Shown here: positions 27,091 to 38,003 of the stretch, one piece after another
Layout of the letters: every line of letters starts with the position of its first letter
How positions within the stretch are numbered: position 1 is the first letter of the stretch
From: Pseudomonadota bacterium
GTDB taxonomy: Bacteria > Myxococcota_A > UBA796 > CAJQPC01
Reading direction: 5' to 3'
Assembly (NCBI GenBank): GCA_024228935.1
Contig: JAAESX010000351.1
Coordinates: 55,689-119,688, forward strand
DNA: 64,000 nt
Position numbers and translations under genes: made by a program
The notes under the pieces: model-generated
What the model saw: the letters and a program-made list of their open reading frames with translations, nothing else
Told to the model about the DNA's origin: nothing
Databases searched by the model: none

Positions 27091-27996
27091 TTCTTCATCA
27101 CCAGGCCGCAGATCGCGCCGACCACGACGCCCGACCAGCCGAACCACACGAGCGTCAGCGAGAACATCATGACCATCGTCAGCATCCCGGCTCCGACGAT
27201 GACGGACAGCGCGGGGTGGACCCGTCTACCGAAGGCGGCGCCGAGCGTGGTGAGCAGGGCGAAGAGCAGGTCCCATCCCAGCGGCGCGTACACGGGGAAC
27301 CGCCCCTCGACGAACGTCTCGACCATCTCGCCGTGGGCCACGACCGCTGGCTGCTGGCCGTACCGGGTCAGCTCGCGGTCCGCCTTGCACGCGCCGATGA
27401 AGACCATGTGCCCCTTGGCCGCAGTCCACTCGTCGCGGCGGTCCCAGTGGTGGAAGGGGATGAGCACCGGCATGAACAGCGCGTGGTCGTCGTGACCGAC
27501 CCAGTCGTGCGCGGTGCCGGTGTGGGCCTCCCAGACCGCGAACGACATCGGGGTGGTGTCCTCCCACGACGTCTCGTGCATCGGCCCGAGCGCCATCTTC
27601 GGGGTCCACGACCGGCGCATCTGCGTGTGCGCATCGGTGGGGAGGACCAGCGGCATGTCGCAGGGCGGGCTCGTCCAGGTGCTCCTCGGGCAGGTGGATG
27701 CCGACGACGCTGACGCCCACCTCGCGCAGGCGAGCCACGACCTGGGGCAGCTCGGCGGCGTACTGCGGCGCCTCGTCCCACGACTCGGCGGGCATGCAGA
27801 CGGTCCCGCTCTGCTCGCTGATGACCGTGTCGAAGTACCGGACCCACTTCCCGCGGACGAGCGCGTCGACCGGGTTGTGCCAGCCGATGGCCGCGACCAG
27901 GATGGGGAGGATGAGGAGGTTCAGGGGTGACGAGCTGGCACCAGCAGACCCTACGTCACGAGCGCTGCGATAGCCTTCCGCCGTGACCTGGTACAC
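27087..27996 (-). pseudogene. Stand-alone CHASE2-like membrane protein, frameshifted
   Basis: Two reverse frames together make one protein. The first (from about 27996, or from a CTG at 27924) gives a hydrophobic segment (LNLLILPILVAAIGW) and the start of an extracytoplasmic domain ending GVSVVGIHLPEEHLD. The second continues from about 27680 with SPPCDMPLVLPTDAH, KGHMVFIGACKADRELTRYG and ends with two or three membrane helices. This order, with a KG.(I/M)VFIG block and terminal helices, matches CHASE2 sensor domains. No kinase or cyclase domain is attached. A single-base indel near 27660-27690 joins the frames. The start is unresolved, since GTG at 27996 overlaps the divergent gene. Confidence 0.55.
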
Positions 27997-28759
27997 CGGC
28001 GACAGCGTCTACGATACCGTCCTCACGGTGGGCTTCGTGTTCGCGGCCTTCGTCGCGATCTCCGCCTTGTTCGTGCAGAGTCCGTACGGCCGGTTCGCCA
28101 GCGAGAAGCTGGGCGTTAGCCTGGACCCGCGGCTGGGCTGGTGGCTCATGGAGCTCCCAGCGACGGTCGTGTTCATCTGGGCGTTCGTCACCGGTACGGA
28201 CCACTCGTTGGTGCCGCAGCTGTTCGGCGTCATCTGGCTCATCCACTACGCGAACCGGGGCTGGTTCTTCCCGCTGACCATCCGGACCACGCCCGGCCAG
28301 AAGGGCAGCTTCTCGATCTCGGTCGTCCTCGCGGGCTGGTTCGTGACGGGCATGCACGGGTTCTTGAACGCCCGGTGGTTCACGGACCATGGCGAGCACC
28401 TGACCACCGACTGGCTGACCGACCCGCGCTTCCTCGTCGGGCTCGCCGTCTACTACTCGGGGTACCTCCTGGTGCTGCACTCCGAGCGCGTCGTCCGCAC
28501 GCTCCGGGACACGCCCGGCCCGCGCTACCGCATCCCGTCCGGCGGCGGCTTCAAGCTGGTCACGAACCCGGCCTACCTGGGCGAGCTGGTCGGCTGGGCG
28601 GGCTTCGCGCTGATGACCTGGAGCCTGGCCGGCGTGGTCATCTTCTGCATCTCGGCCGCGAACCTCATCCCCCGCGCCTTCCAGAACCACCGCTGGTACC
28701 TTGAGAAGTTCGACGACTACCCGAAGGACCGGAAGGTCCTCATCCCGTACGTGCTGTGA
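27983..28759 (+). CDS. Steroid 5-alpha-reductase (SRD5A1/2) family protein
   Basis: This 258-residue integral membrane protein matches animal SRD5A1 in length and in its C-terminal signature: GFKLVTNPAYLGELVGWAGFAL, then a helix, then HRWYLEKFDDYPKDRK. These residues bind NADPH. Several membrane helices precede it, including an IHYANRGWFFPL block that SRD5A1 also has. Known members reduce the 4,5 double bond of 3-oxo-4-ene steroids; bacterial homologues may reduce other enones. It overlaps the next gene by 4 bp and starts (GTG) divergently from the CHASE2-like gene. Confidence 0.88.
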   Translation: MTWYTGDSVYDTVLTVGFVFAAFVAISALFVQSPYGRFASEKLGVSLDPRLGWWLMELPATVVFIWAFVTGTDHSLVPQLFGVIWLIHYANRGWFFPLTIRTTPGQKGSFSISVVLAGWFVTGMHGFLNARWFTDHGEHLTTDWLTDPRFLVGLAVYYSGYLLVLHSERVVRTLRDTPGPRYRIPSGGGFKLVTNPAYLGELVGWAGFALMTWSLAGVVIFCISAANLIPRAFQNHRWYLEKFDDYPKDRKVLIPYVL

Positions 28760-29421
28760 CCGCTCCGATGACAGCGCTCGAGGTCGCCCAGAGGAGCCCG
28801 GAGTACGTCGGTCGCCACGACCGGCAGGCCTGGCTGGAGTTGTTCGCCCCCGACGGCGAGGTCCACGACCCGTGGGGCGCCCCGGGGCATCCGCGCTCGG
28901 CCATCGGCGCGTTCTGGGACACGTTCATCGCCAAGAACGGCATCCGGTTCGAGGTGCATCAGGACGTGGTCTCCGAGGGCGAGGTCTGGCGGGACCTGAC
29001 GATCCACACGACGCTCTCGACGGGGCCGGTGCTGAAGGTGCCGTGCCATCTGCGCTACGCGATCGAAGGCGAGCACGTCACGCGGCTCGAGGCCCACTGG
29101 GAGCTCGCGAGCATGATCTGGCAGGCCACGCTGCTCGGTCCGTTCGCCTGGTTCGCGACGACGGTGATGAGCCTCTCGATGCTGTTGAACCAGGGGCCGG
29201 TCTTCATCGCGCGCTTCATGGCGTCGATGTTCGGGGTCGGCGCCAAGGGCAAGGAGGCCGCTCGCGCCTGGGTCGCTGAGCATGGCGAGGTCGTGCTCAC
29301 CGGCAAGATGCTGGCCTGCTCGGACCGGGTCACCGCGAGAGCGACCATCGACGGCCGGCCCGGAGTGGTCCTCTTCCAGTTCCGCGACAGCGAGCTGGTC
29401 GACGTGCAGCTCCACTCTTGA
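28756..29421 (+). CDS. SnoaL/ketosteroid-isomerase-like (NTF2 fold) protein
   Basis: The first ~125 of 221 residues have the NTF2 fold pattern: YVGRHDRQAWLELFAPDGE, a helix, FEVHQDVVSEGEVWRDLTI, and GEHVTRLEAHWEL. This fold houses ketosteroid isomerases and polyketide cyclases. The rest adds a hydrophobic segment (LGPFAWFATTVMSLSMLL) and another alpha-beta part. GTG at 28756 overlaps the reductase stop; an ATG four codons later is also possible. Placement between an SRD5A homologue and a lipase-like gene suggests modification of steroids or other isoprenoid lipids, which is inference. Confidence 0.72.
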   Translation: MTAPMTALEVAQRSPEYVGRHDRQAWLELFAPDGEVHDPWGAPGHPRSAIGAFWDTFIAKNGIRFEVHQDVVSEGEVWRDLTIHTTLSTGPVLKVPCHLRYAIEGEHVTRLEAHWELASMIWQATLLGPFAWFATTVMSLSMLLNQGPVFIARFMASMFGVGAKGKEAARAWVAEHGEVVLTGKMLACSDRVTARATIDGRPGVVLFQFRDSELVDVQLHS

Positions 29422-30359
29422 TGCTCGGAGCGCTCCTGTTCGGGGCCTGTACGAGCGAGCCGCCCAAGGCCGACCGCGTCGTCGAGGCGCTCACGTTCCC
29501 CGGGCCCGAGGTCCCGCCGTCCCCGGTGTTCGGCGCCCCCATCGAGGGCGAGGGCTACACGGCTCGGCCGGTCTCCTTGGAGGTGCGGGCCGGCTTTCGC
29601 GTCGGCGCCGCGTACTTCGAGCCGGCTGAACCGAGCGACGACGGGGTGGTCGTGAGCGTCGGTCACTTCGGCCAGGGCAAGTCCGGTCCCGAGGCCCAGG
29701 ACATCGCCCATCGACTGGCAGCACGCGGCGTCCACGTGGTCATCGTCGACACCCCGGGCCTCGAGGAGTGGGGGCAGAAGGAGCGAGCGCTGGACTTCCA
29801 GCGAGGCGAGGCCAACCGGCAGGCGCTACTCGACGCAGGGACCAGCGCGCTGGCGCTCCAGCTCGCCGGCTCGAAGGCGGGGGTCGAGTTCCTCGAGGAG
29901 CGAGGCGCCACCGACCAGATCATGGCCACAGGTGCCTCCGGCGGCGCGGTCTTGAGCTTCTACCTGGCGCTGGTCGACGAGCGGATCGACGGCGTGGTCC
30001 TGGCCGCGGCCCCCGAGGTCCCCCGGCGTCCAGACGAGCAGGGCTGCACGTGCAAGGTCCTGCCCGGTTTCCCTGGCTCGGACGCGGAGATCGTCGCGAT
30101 GCTGGAGGTGCCCTCGCTGTGGCTGAAGGAGTCCGATGTGCCGCCGCTCGCGGGGCTGCCCGAGAGCGCCACGTGGAAGCACGTGCCCGGAGAGCACAGC
30201 TACACCCCCCAGATGCAGCTCGAGGCGCTCGCGTTCATCGACGAGCGCCTCGGCACGAGCGGGCCTCAGCTGGAGAGTGTCCCCAGCTGGGCCCTGCGGA
30301 CCGCGCCGTCCGTGGACAGCGCGATGAGCATCCAGGAGCTGGCTGGAACGGGGCGATGA
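29421..30359 (+). CDS. Alpha/beta-hydrolase lipoprotein
   Basis: The 312-residue protein has the leader MLGALLFGACTSEPP with a lipobox Cys. The nucleophile elbow GASGG lies in IMATGASGGAVLSFY, the preceding strand-turn VVVSVGHFGQGKSGPEAQ resembles an oxyanion loop, and a C-terminal His is found in HVPGEHSYTP. It could be an esterase or lipase anchored to the membrane. Its ATG shares one base with the upstream stop (TGATG). It is the third gene of a tightly coupled trio. Confidence 0.78.
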   Translation: MLGALLFGACTSEPPKADRVVEALTFPGPEVPPSPVFGAPIEGEGYTARPVSLEVRAGFRVGAAYFEPAEPSDDGVVVSVGHFGQGKSGPEAQDIAHRLAARGVHVVIVDTPGLEEWGQKERALDFQRGEANRQALLDAGTSALALQLAGSKAGVEFLEERGATDQIMATGASGGAVLSFYLALVDERIDGVVLAAAPEVPRRPDEQGCTCKVLPGFPGSDAEIVAMLEVPSLWLKESDVPPLAGLPESATWKHVPGEHSYTPQMQLEALAFIDERLGTSGPQLESVPSWALRTAPSVDSAMSIQELAGTGR

Positions 30360-30362
30360 GGT

Positions 30363-30515
30363 GCAGTTGGGTGCGAACTGCGTGAATCGCGCAGTTCAGC
30401 TCGGATCAGGCGCTGATCGAGGCTGAACTTCCGGATCTGGGCAGTTGGGTGCGAACTGCGTGAATCGCGCAGTTGGGTGCGAACTGCGTGAATCGCGCAG
30501 TTGGGTGCGAACTGC
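30363..30515. repeat. Tandem 28 bp palindrome-bearing repeats with a long hairpin
   Basis: The 28 bp unit begins GCAGTTGGGTGCGAACTGCG and occurs at 30363-30390, 30441-30468 and 30469-30496, with a partial 19 bp copy at 30497-30515. Each unit contains GCAGTT-7 nt-AACTGC. Between copies 1 and 2, AGTTCAGCTC (30393) pairs with GAGGCTGAACT (ending 30429) around GATCAG/CTGATC, a nearly perfect 37 nt hairpin. The block separates two convergent genes and could end both transcripts. Nothing coding is visible in 30360-30552. Confidence 0.85.
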
Positions 30516-30552
30516 TCGATCTCTCGATCTCTAGATTCCCGCCGAGCCGCGC

Positions 30553-32766
<2,214 letters not shown>

Positions 32767-32835
32767 GTCGCGGTCCGTCGTGTGGGTTGGACCCCGTCTC
32801 TAACGAGCCAAGCCGGACCTCGCTGGCCGGCCGTT

Positions 32836-34818
32836 CTACAGCCCCGAAAGGAAGGACCCGAGCGCCGTTCGCTGCGCGCTGTCGAGCTCGGACAGCGCGG
32901 CCCGTGACGCCGACGCCTCGCCCCCGTGGCCCTGCTCGACGGCCTTCATGCCGCTGCCCGCCGAGCCGTCGTGCAGGAACGGTCCGCTCGCCGCCAGGCC
33001 CCAGAGCGGGGCGGTGCGGTACTCGCCGGGGAAGTCGCCGACGCTCTGCCGTTGCGACGTGCCCATGTCGTGCAGCAGCAGGTCGCTGTACAGCGGCACC
33101 CCGTCGAGCTCCGGGACGTGGCACGCGGCACACCCGATCTCCTCGAAGACGCTCGCGCCCGTGCCGTCGCCGGTCCCGACCGGCGGCTCGAGGGCCTCGA
33201 GCTCGCCCAGGAGGGTCGAGACCTCGCTGTCGTCCAGGATGCCGAGCTGCCGACCGAGCTCCGTGCCGACCGCGCTCTCCAGGTCGGTGTGCTCGGCCTT
33301 CCAGCCGAATCGCCCGACGCCGTCGTCCAGGTCGCGGGTCCGGCCGGAGATGCCGTCCTCGTCCAGGTCGTCCGGATCCGCGTTCGCGAGGATGGCCTCG
33401 TCCGAGATGCCGTCGATGTCGGCGAGGCCTGCCAGGGTGGGGGCCTGCCGCAGCTCCAGGACGCTTGCCTCGTCGGGCAGTCGGTACGGCGTCTCTCCCG
33501 TGGGCGTGCCGCGGTGGACGCTCGAGCGCTCGAGCTCGACGAACACGCCGTCCCGGCGGTCCCCGAACAGGATGGTGTTCGTGCCCGCGTCCCCCGATCC
33601 CCCTGCGGTCGGGTCGACGTGGCAGCTCAGGCAGGAGACGCCGTTGTGGGTGCGCCCTTCGCGCTCGCTCTCGGTCCAGATCCGCGCGAGCCCGGCGGGC
33701 GTCTCCGGCTCCGGGCCCAGGCTCTCGAGGAAGGCGACCACATCGGCCTGGTCGTCGCTGCCCAGCGCGGCGAACGCATCCGAGGGCCCGGCCGCCTCGC
33801 CCCCGTGGGCCGTGATGGCCTCGGTCAGCGTCTCGGCCCGACCGTCGTGCAGCCAGGGGCCGGACAAGGCCACGCCCCACAGCGGGGCGGTCCGGAACTC
33901 GGACGACTCGGCCAGCCCGGGGCCGTAGCGGTCCGCCAGGTCCTCGCCCATGTCGTGCAGGAGCAGGTCGGTCCACGCGGCGATGGGGCCGACCTCGGAG
34001 TCGATGGCCGGCAGATGGCAGCCGGTACAGCCCAGGCCGTCGAACAGGTTTCGGCCCGCCGTCGCGGCGTCGCTTGGCTCCTGGGGGGCAGGGGGCGCGA
34101 GTCCCTCGAGGTAGGCCAGGACCTGGCTGGCCTGACCCTCGCTGATCTCCGGGTCGGCCGCGGGATCGGTGTCGACGCGGTCGCCCGAGGTCTGGCCCTG
34201 CTGGTTGAAGAAGGACTTCTCGACGACGGCCGCGAGCGAGGAGCTCTGGGCCTTCAGGCCGAACCGCGCGATGCCCTCGTCGTCCATGTTCACGCGCCCG
34301 GAGATCCCGTCACCGTCGCTGTCTTCCGGGTCCTCCAGGGCGGTGAGCGTCTCGTCCGACACGCCTGCGAGCAGCCCGATTCCGAACAGTGCGGGCGCGT
34401 TGTAGCGGACCCACTTCTCGACATCGACGTCGTCGGGCACGTGCCCATCACTCCTCGAGTACAGGTTCTTCATCGAGGACTCGCCGTTGGTCCCGGCCGC
34501 CAGCCAGCCGTCCTCGCCGTCGCGCACGAAGACCTTCCACACGTCTCGGTCGCTCGGTCCGGCGCCACCGATGACGGGCTGGCCGTGGCAGTCCGCGCAG
34601 GACGTCGCGTTCCAGGTCGGGCCCAAACCGTCCTCGTAGCCGGCGCTCTTCGAGAACTCCAAGCGTCCCTCGTCCCACCAGTTCCGGTCGCCGTCGGCCA
34701 CCCAGGGGACCGGCTCGCCGAGGGTCGTGCCGTAGACGTCGACGAGCTCGGTGGCGGTAACGGAGTCGGTGCCCGGTGCGGGCTCGGAGTCGGTGCAGCT
34801 CAGGAGGAGGAAGAGCAC
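32836..34818 (-). CDS. Double-domain di-heme oxidoreductase lipoprotein (DHOR/DUF1111)
   Basis: The product (660 residues) starts MLFLLLSCTDS with lipobox Cys8. Two successive DHOR-type units are present. Unit one has CADCH (after GPTWNATS) and CTGCH, with RTAPLWGVALSGPWLHDG. Unit two has CLSCH and CAACH, with RTAPLWGLAASGPFLHDG. Each also has a D-GISGR metal-like loop (SDGDGISGR, DEDGISGR). Single-unit relatives carry two hemes and resemble MauG and cytochrome c peroxidases, but their substrates are unknown. It is 20 bp downstream of its paralogue, in one operon. Four hemes in one chain suggests an internal tandem duplication. Confidence 0.87.
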   Translation of the reverse strand: MLFLLLSCTDSEPAPGTDSVTATELVDVYGTTLGEPVPWVADGDRNWWDEGRLEFSKSAGYEDGLGPTWNATSCADCHGQPVIGGAGPSDRDVWKVFVRDGEDGWLAAGTNGESSMKNLYSRSDGHVPDDVDVEKWVRYNAPALFGIGLLAGVSDETLTALEDPEDSDGDGISGRVNMDDEGIARFGLKAQSSSLAAVVEKSFFNQQGQTSGDRVDTDPAADPEISEGQASQVLAYLEGLAPPAPQEPSDAATAGRNLFDGLGCTGCHLPAIDSEVGPIAAWTDLLLHDMGEDLADRYGPGLAESSEFRTAPLWGVALSGPWLHDGRAETLTEAITAHGGEAAGPSDAFAALGSDDQADVVAFLESLGPEPETPAGLARIWTESEREGRTHNGVSCLSCHVDPTAGGSGDAGTNTILFGDRRDGVFVELERSSVHRGTPTGETPYRLPDEASVLELRQAPTLAGLADIDGISDEAILANADPDDLDEDGISGRTRDLDDGVGRFGWKAEHTDLESAVGTELGRQLGILDDSEVSTLLGELEALEPPVGTGDGTGASVFEEIGCAACHVPELDGVPLYSDLLLHDMGTSQRQSVGDFPGEYRTAPLWGLAASGPFLHDGSAGSGMKAVEQGHGGEASASRAALSELDSAQRTALGSFLSGL

Positions 34819-34838
34819 GAGGGCCTCGGGTCAGGAGG

Positions 34839-36947
34839 TCAGAGCGTCAGCAGGTAGAAGATGACATCGCTGCGTTCGGACTCGGTGAGTCTGGACCAGG
34901 CGCTCATGGAAGTGGTGGCCTCTCCGCCGTGGGTCGCTTGGAGCGACAGCATCGGCGAGCGGTCCATGCCGTCGTGGCCGTAGGGGTAGCTGCTCCCGAC
35001 GCCCACGAGCGGGGCGGTCCGGTACCAGCCGGGCAGGTCGCCGATGTGGTCCTGGGGCTCGCCGCCCATGTCGTGCAGCAACAGGTCGCTCCACGTCGTG
35101 ACGCCGGCGATCTCCTGGACGTGGCAGGCCGTGCAGCCGATCTCGACGAACAGCAGCTCGCCGCGAGCAGCACCGTCCTCGTCCAGCGCGGCGCGGGGCA
35201 GTGCGGGAGCCAGGCTCTCGATGAAGAGGACCAGGTCGTCGACGCGCTCGGCGCCGGGCTCGTCCGCCTCGACGCCGTGGTGGGTGGCCAGCTCGAGTCG
35301 GACCATCTCCTCGAGCGAGGACACCTGCGCCTGCCAGCCGAAACGTCCCAGCGAGCCGTCCTCGAGGATCGAGGGTGTGCCGATCACGCCGTCTCCGTCG
35401 GCGTCGTCGGGGTCGGCGAGCGCCAGGATGGCCTCGTCGGGGATGCCCGCGATCTCGCCGAGGCCCATGAGCGTCGGTGCGGTGCGGAGCTCGACCACCT
35501 CGGCGTCGGAGGGCAGCCGGAACGGGGCGTCGCCGCTCAGCTGGGCCCGGTGGACCATCGGCGGGTCCGGCTCGACCCACTCGTCGCCGTCGCGGGAGCC
35601 GTACCAGATGACGTCGGCGTCGACGCCGCCCGCACCGCCGGGGGCCTGGTCCATGTGGCAGACACCGCAGGTCGTGGCGTTCAGCTCGGGACCCAGCCCG
35701 TCCTCGACGGTGAACTCCGCCGCGAACACGGCGCTGACCTCGGGCCAGCGGGGATCCTCGGCGGCCTCGTCGGTCGGGCCGCCCAGCTCGCCGAGGCTCC
35801 GGACGACGGGCTCCGGCGCCTGGCCCAGGCTCTCGAGGAATGCCAGCACCTGGGCCTGTTCCTCGGCCGTCGCGTCGGCATAGGCCTGGCGAGCCCCGGC
35901 TGCCTCGCCCCCGTGCGCCAGGATGGCGGCATCAAGCGTGTCGGCCGAGCCGTCGTGCAGCCACGGTCCGAAGGCGGCGACGCCCCACAGCGGCGGGGTG
36001 CGGAACTCTGCGCCCGAGGCCTCGCCGACCTCGACCCCGTCCTCCAGGCCGGCGCCCATGTCGTGCAGGAGCAGGTCGGTCCAGGCGGGCAGGGGACCGG
36101 TCGGGCTCGGGAGCTCGGGCAGGTGGCAGCCGGTGCAGCCCATCTCGTCGAGCTGTCGGCAGCCGGCGTTCTCGGTCGGTCCGCGGTCCAGCTGGGCCGC
36201 GGGGGCGAGGAGCTCCAGGAACGCCGCCAGCGGGATGGAGATCTCGTCGTCGATCTCGGGGTCGGTCAGCGGATCGAGGTCGGTCCGCGTGTTCATCGTC
36301 AGCCCCTGCTGGTTGAACGCGCAGGTCTCGGTCGCTTCGTCCAGGCTGACGAGCTGAGCCTTCCAGCCGAACCGCCCGACCGCCTCGCCAAAGGTGTTCG
36401 CCCTTCCGGAGATGCCGTCGCCGTCGGCATCGTCGGGGTCTGCGTTCGCCAGGATGTCGGCGTCCTCGACCTGCGCGAGCAGCCCGACACCGGTCACGGT
36501 CGGCGCGTTGCGTCGGATATATGTGACGCCCAGCGGATCGGGCTGATGCAGCGCCGGGATGGAGTACAGCGCCTTCACCGCGCTGACGCCGTTGGTCCCC
36601 GCGGGCTCGCCGTCGGCGTACATCAGCCAGACGTCGCGGTCGAGCGCACCGGCGCCCCCCACGACGGGCGAGCCGTGGCAGTTCGCGCAGCTGTCGCTGT
36701 TGAACACGGGGCCCAGGCCCCCGACGCTGGAGAAGTCCCGCTTGAACTGACCTCGCCCGAGCATCCAGGTGAGGGCCGTGTCCTCGTCCAGGCCGGGGAG
36801 CGGCGCCCCGAGCTCCGTGCCGAACAGGTGGTCGTACCGGTCCGGGTCGAGCCCGCTCTCCGCGACGACGGGCTCGGGGTCGGTGCACCCGAAGACGAGC
36901 GCCAGCAGCGGGATCGAGGTCACCTGCCGCCACGGTAGTGGAACCAT
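34839..36947 (-). CDS. Second double-domain di-heme oxidoreductase lipoprotein
   Basis: This 702-residue paralogue of the downstream protein carries CANCH, CTGCH, CGVCH and CTACH, the same GPVFNSDSCANCHGSPV-type heme entry, HDMG segments before RT.P(L)WGV(G/A), and HGGEA loops. The leader is either from ATG 36947 (MVPLPWRQVTSIPLLALVFGC) or from the in-frame GTG at 36923, which gives the shorter leader usual here. Unit two is less conserved, ending GVGSSYPYGHDGMD instead of the PW(L/F)HDG form, so its active site may differ. It is the first gene of the pair. Confidence 0.86.
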   Translation of the reverse strand: MVPLPWRQVTSIPLLALVFGCTDPEPVVAESGLDPDRYDHLFGTELGAPLPGLDEDTALTWMLGRGQFKRDFSSVGGLGPVFNSDSCANCHGSPVVGGAGALDRDVWLMYADGEPAGTNGVSAVKALYSIPALHQPDPLGVTYIRRNAPTVTGVGLLAQVEDADILANADPDDADGDGISGRANTFGEAVGRFGWKAQLVSLDEATETCAFNQQGLTMNTRTDLDPLTDPEIDDEISIPLAAFLELLAPAAQLDRGPTENAGCRQLDEMGCTGCHLPELPSPTGPLPAWTDLLLHDMGAGLEDGVEVGEASGAEFRTPPLWGVAAFGPWLHDGSADTLDAAILAHGGEAAGARQAYADATAEEQAQVLAFLESLGQAPEPVVRSLGELGGPTDEAAEDPRWPEVSAVFAAEFTVEDGLGPELNATTCGVCHMDQAPGGAGGVDADVIWYGSRDGDEWVEPDPPMVHRAQLSGDAPFRLPSDAEVVELRTAPTLMGLGEIAGIPDEAILALADPDDADGDGVIGTPSILEDGSLGRFGWQAQVSSLEEMVRLELATHHGVEADEPGAERVDDLVLFIESLAPALPRAALDEDGAARGELLFVEIGCTACHVQEIAGVTTWSDLLLHDMGGEPQDHIGDLPGWYRTAPLVGVGSSYPYGHDGMDRSPMLSLQATHGGEATTSMSAWSRLTESERSDVIFYLLTL

Positions 36948-37005
36948 GGGCGACCCGCTGTCTGTGTGACAAGATGTGCGGCCAATCGATGGCGCTGGAG
37001 TGCTC

Positions 37006-37932
37006 GTGATCCTGTTGTTCCTGGCCTGTACCGACGACCCTTCGACCGACTCCAGCCCTCCGGGTGACAGCTACACGCCGCCCGACGAGGTCGAGCTGCA
37101 CGGTGCCTGCCCGATGGCGACCGACTTCGGCGGCTTCACCATCGTGGTCGAGGACACGCAGACGAACGTCGACGGCTCGGTGGCCGACGGCGTCGTGCCC
37201 ATCAGCGTCCTCGAGGAGATCGCGGCCGAAGGGGACTGCCGTGTGCTCCGGCGAAACAACCCGTTCTGCGAGGACGGCTGCGACCCCGGTGAGACGTGCG
37301 ACTTCGACGGCGAGTGCATCACGTACCCGACCAACCAGGACCTGGGACGGGTGAGCATCAAGGGCCTGGACGCGGTGGTCGACATGGACCCGGTGTTCCC
37401 CGGCAACACCTACTTCAACACCTCGCTGCCGCACCCGGCGTACACCGACGGCGCCACGCTGAACCTGTCGATGCCGGCGGGCGTCTACGGGCCGCTCGAC
37501 CTGTACGGCTTCGGCGTCGAGCCGCTCGCCGGGTTCGCCGAGCTGTACACGGTCGAGGCCGGCCTGGACCTCGAGGTCAGCTGGACCGCCCCCGCCGGCG
37601 AGGTCCGGTCCGAGGTCGCGATGTCGATCAACATCGACCAGCACGGCACCTCGCCCTCGACGCTGCACTGCACGTTCGAGGACGACGGCAGCGGCACCGT
37701 CCCGGGCGCCATCATCCAGGCGCTCATCGACACGGGCGTCACGGGCTTCCCGAGCGGCACCATCCAGCGTCGAACCATCGACAGCGGCACCATCGGCGAC
37801 GGCTGCATGGACTTCACGGTGACCTCACTCCAGACGCCCGATGTGGACGTCATCGGGTTCACGCCGTGCGTCTCGACCGAGGACTGCCCCGAGGGGCAGG
37901 AGTGCAACACCGAGCTGCAGATCTGCGAGTAG
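37006..37932 (+). CDS. Lipoprotein with Cys-rich C-terminal motif, unknown function
   Basis: The ~308-residue protein starts VILLFLACTDD at GTG 37006; GTG at 37000 is an equally possible start. After a Ser/Pro/Thr linker there is a beta-rich body with a disulfide-rich insert (NPFCEDGCDPGETCDFDGEC) and a similar motif at the end (CVSTEDCPEGQECNTELQIC), of the kind common in myxobacterial surface proteins. It is divergent from the di-heme gene. A GC-rich hairpin follows. No function can be assigned. Confidence 0.7.
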   Translation: MILLFLACTDDPSTDSSPPGDSYTPPDEVELHGACPMATDFGGFTIVVEDTQTNVDGSVADGVVPISVLEEIAAEGDCRVLRRNNPFCEDGCDPGETCDFDGECITYPTNQDLGRVSIKGLDAVVDMDPVFPGNTYFNTSLPHPAYTDGATLNLSMPAGVYGPLDLYGFGVEPLAGFAELYTVEAGLDLEVSWTAPAGEVRSEVAMSINIDQHGTSPSTLHCTFEDDGSGTVPGAIIQALIDTGVTGFPSGTIQRRTIDSGTIGDGCMDFTVTSLQTPDVDVIGFTPCVSTEDCPEGQECNTELQICE

Positions 37933-37950
37933 CCCGCAGCTGTTGCAGTC

Positions 37951-37970
37951 CTGGCCCAAATGCGGGCCAG
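37951..37970 (+). terminator. GC-rich hairpin between lipoprotein gene and purL
   Basis: CTGGCCC (37951-37957) pairs with GGGCCAG (37964-37970) over a 6 nt loop. It lies 19 bp after the lipoprotein stop and 34 bp before the purL start. No T-run follows, so termination may be Rho-assisted, or the hairpin may sit in the purL leader. Confidence 0.45.
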
Positions 37971-38003
37971 CACGCCGGTTAGCGAGCGCGCCTCGGAGGT
38001 CGC

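Noticed and set aside
30363..30515. A CRISPR array
   Set aside because: Repeats are directly adjacent without unique 30-40 bp spacers, each is itself a hairpin, and no cas gene is near.
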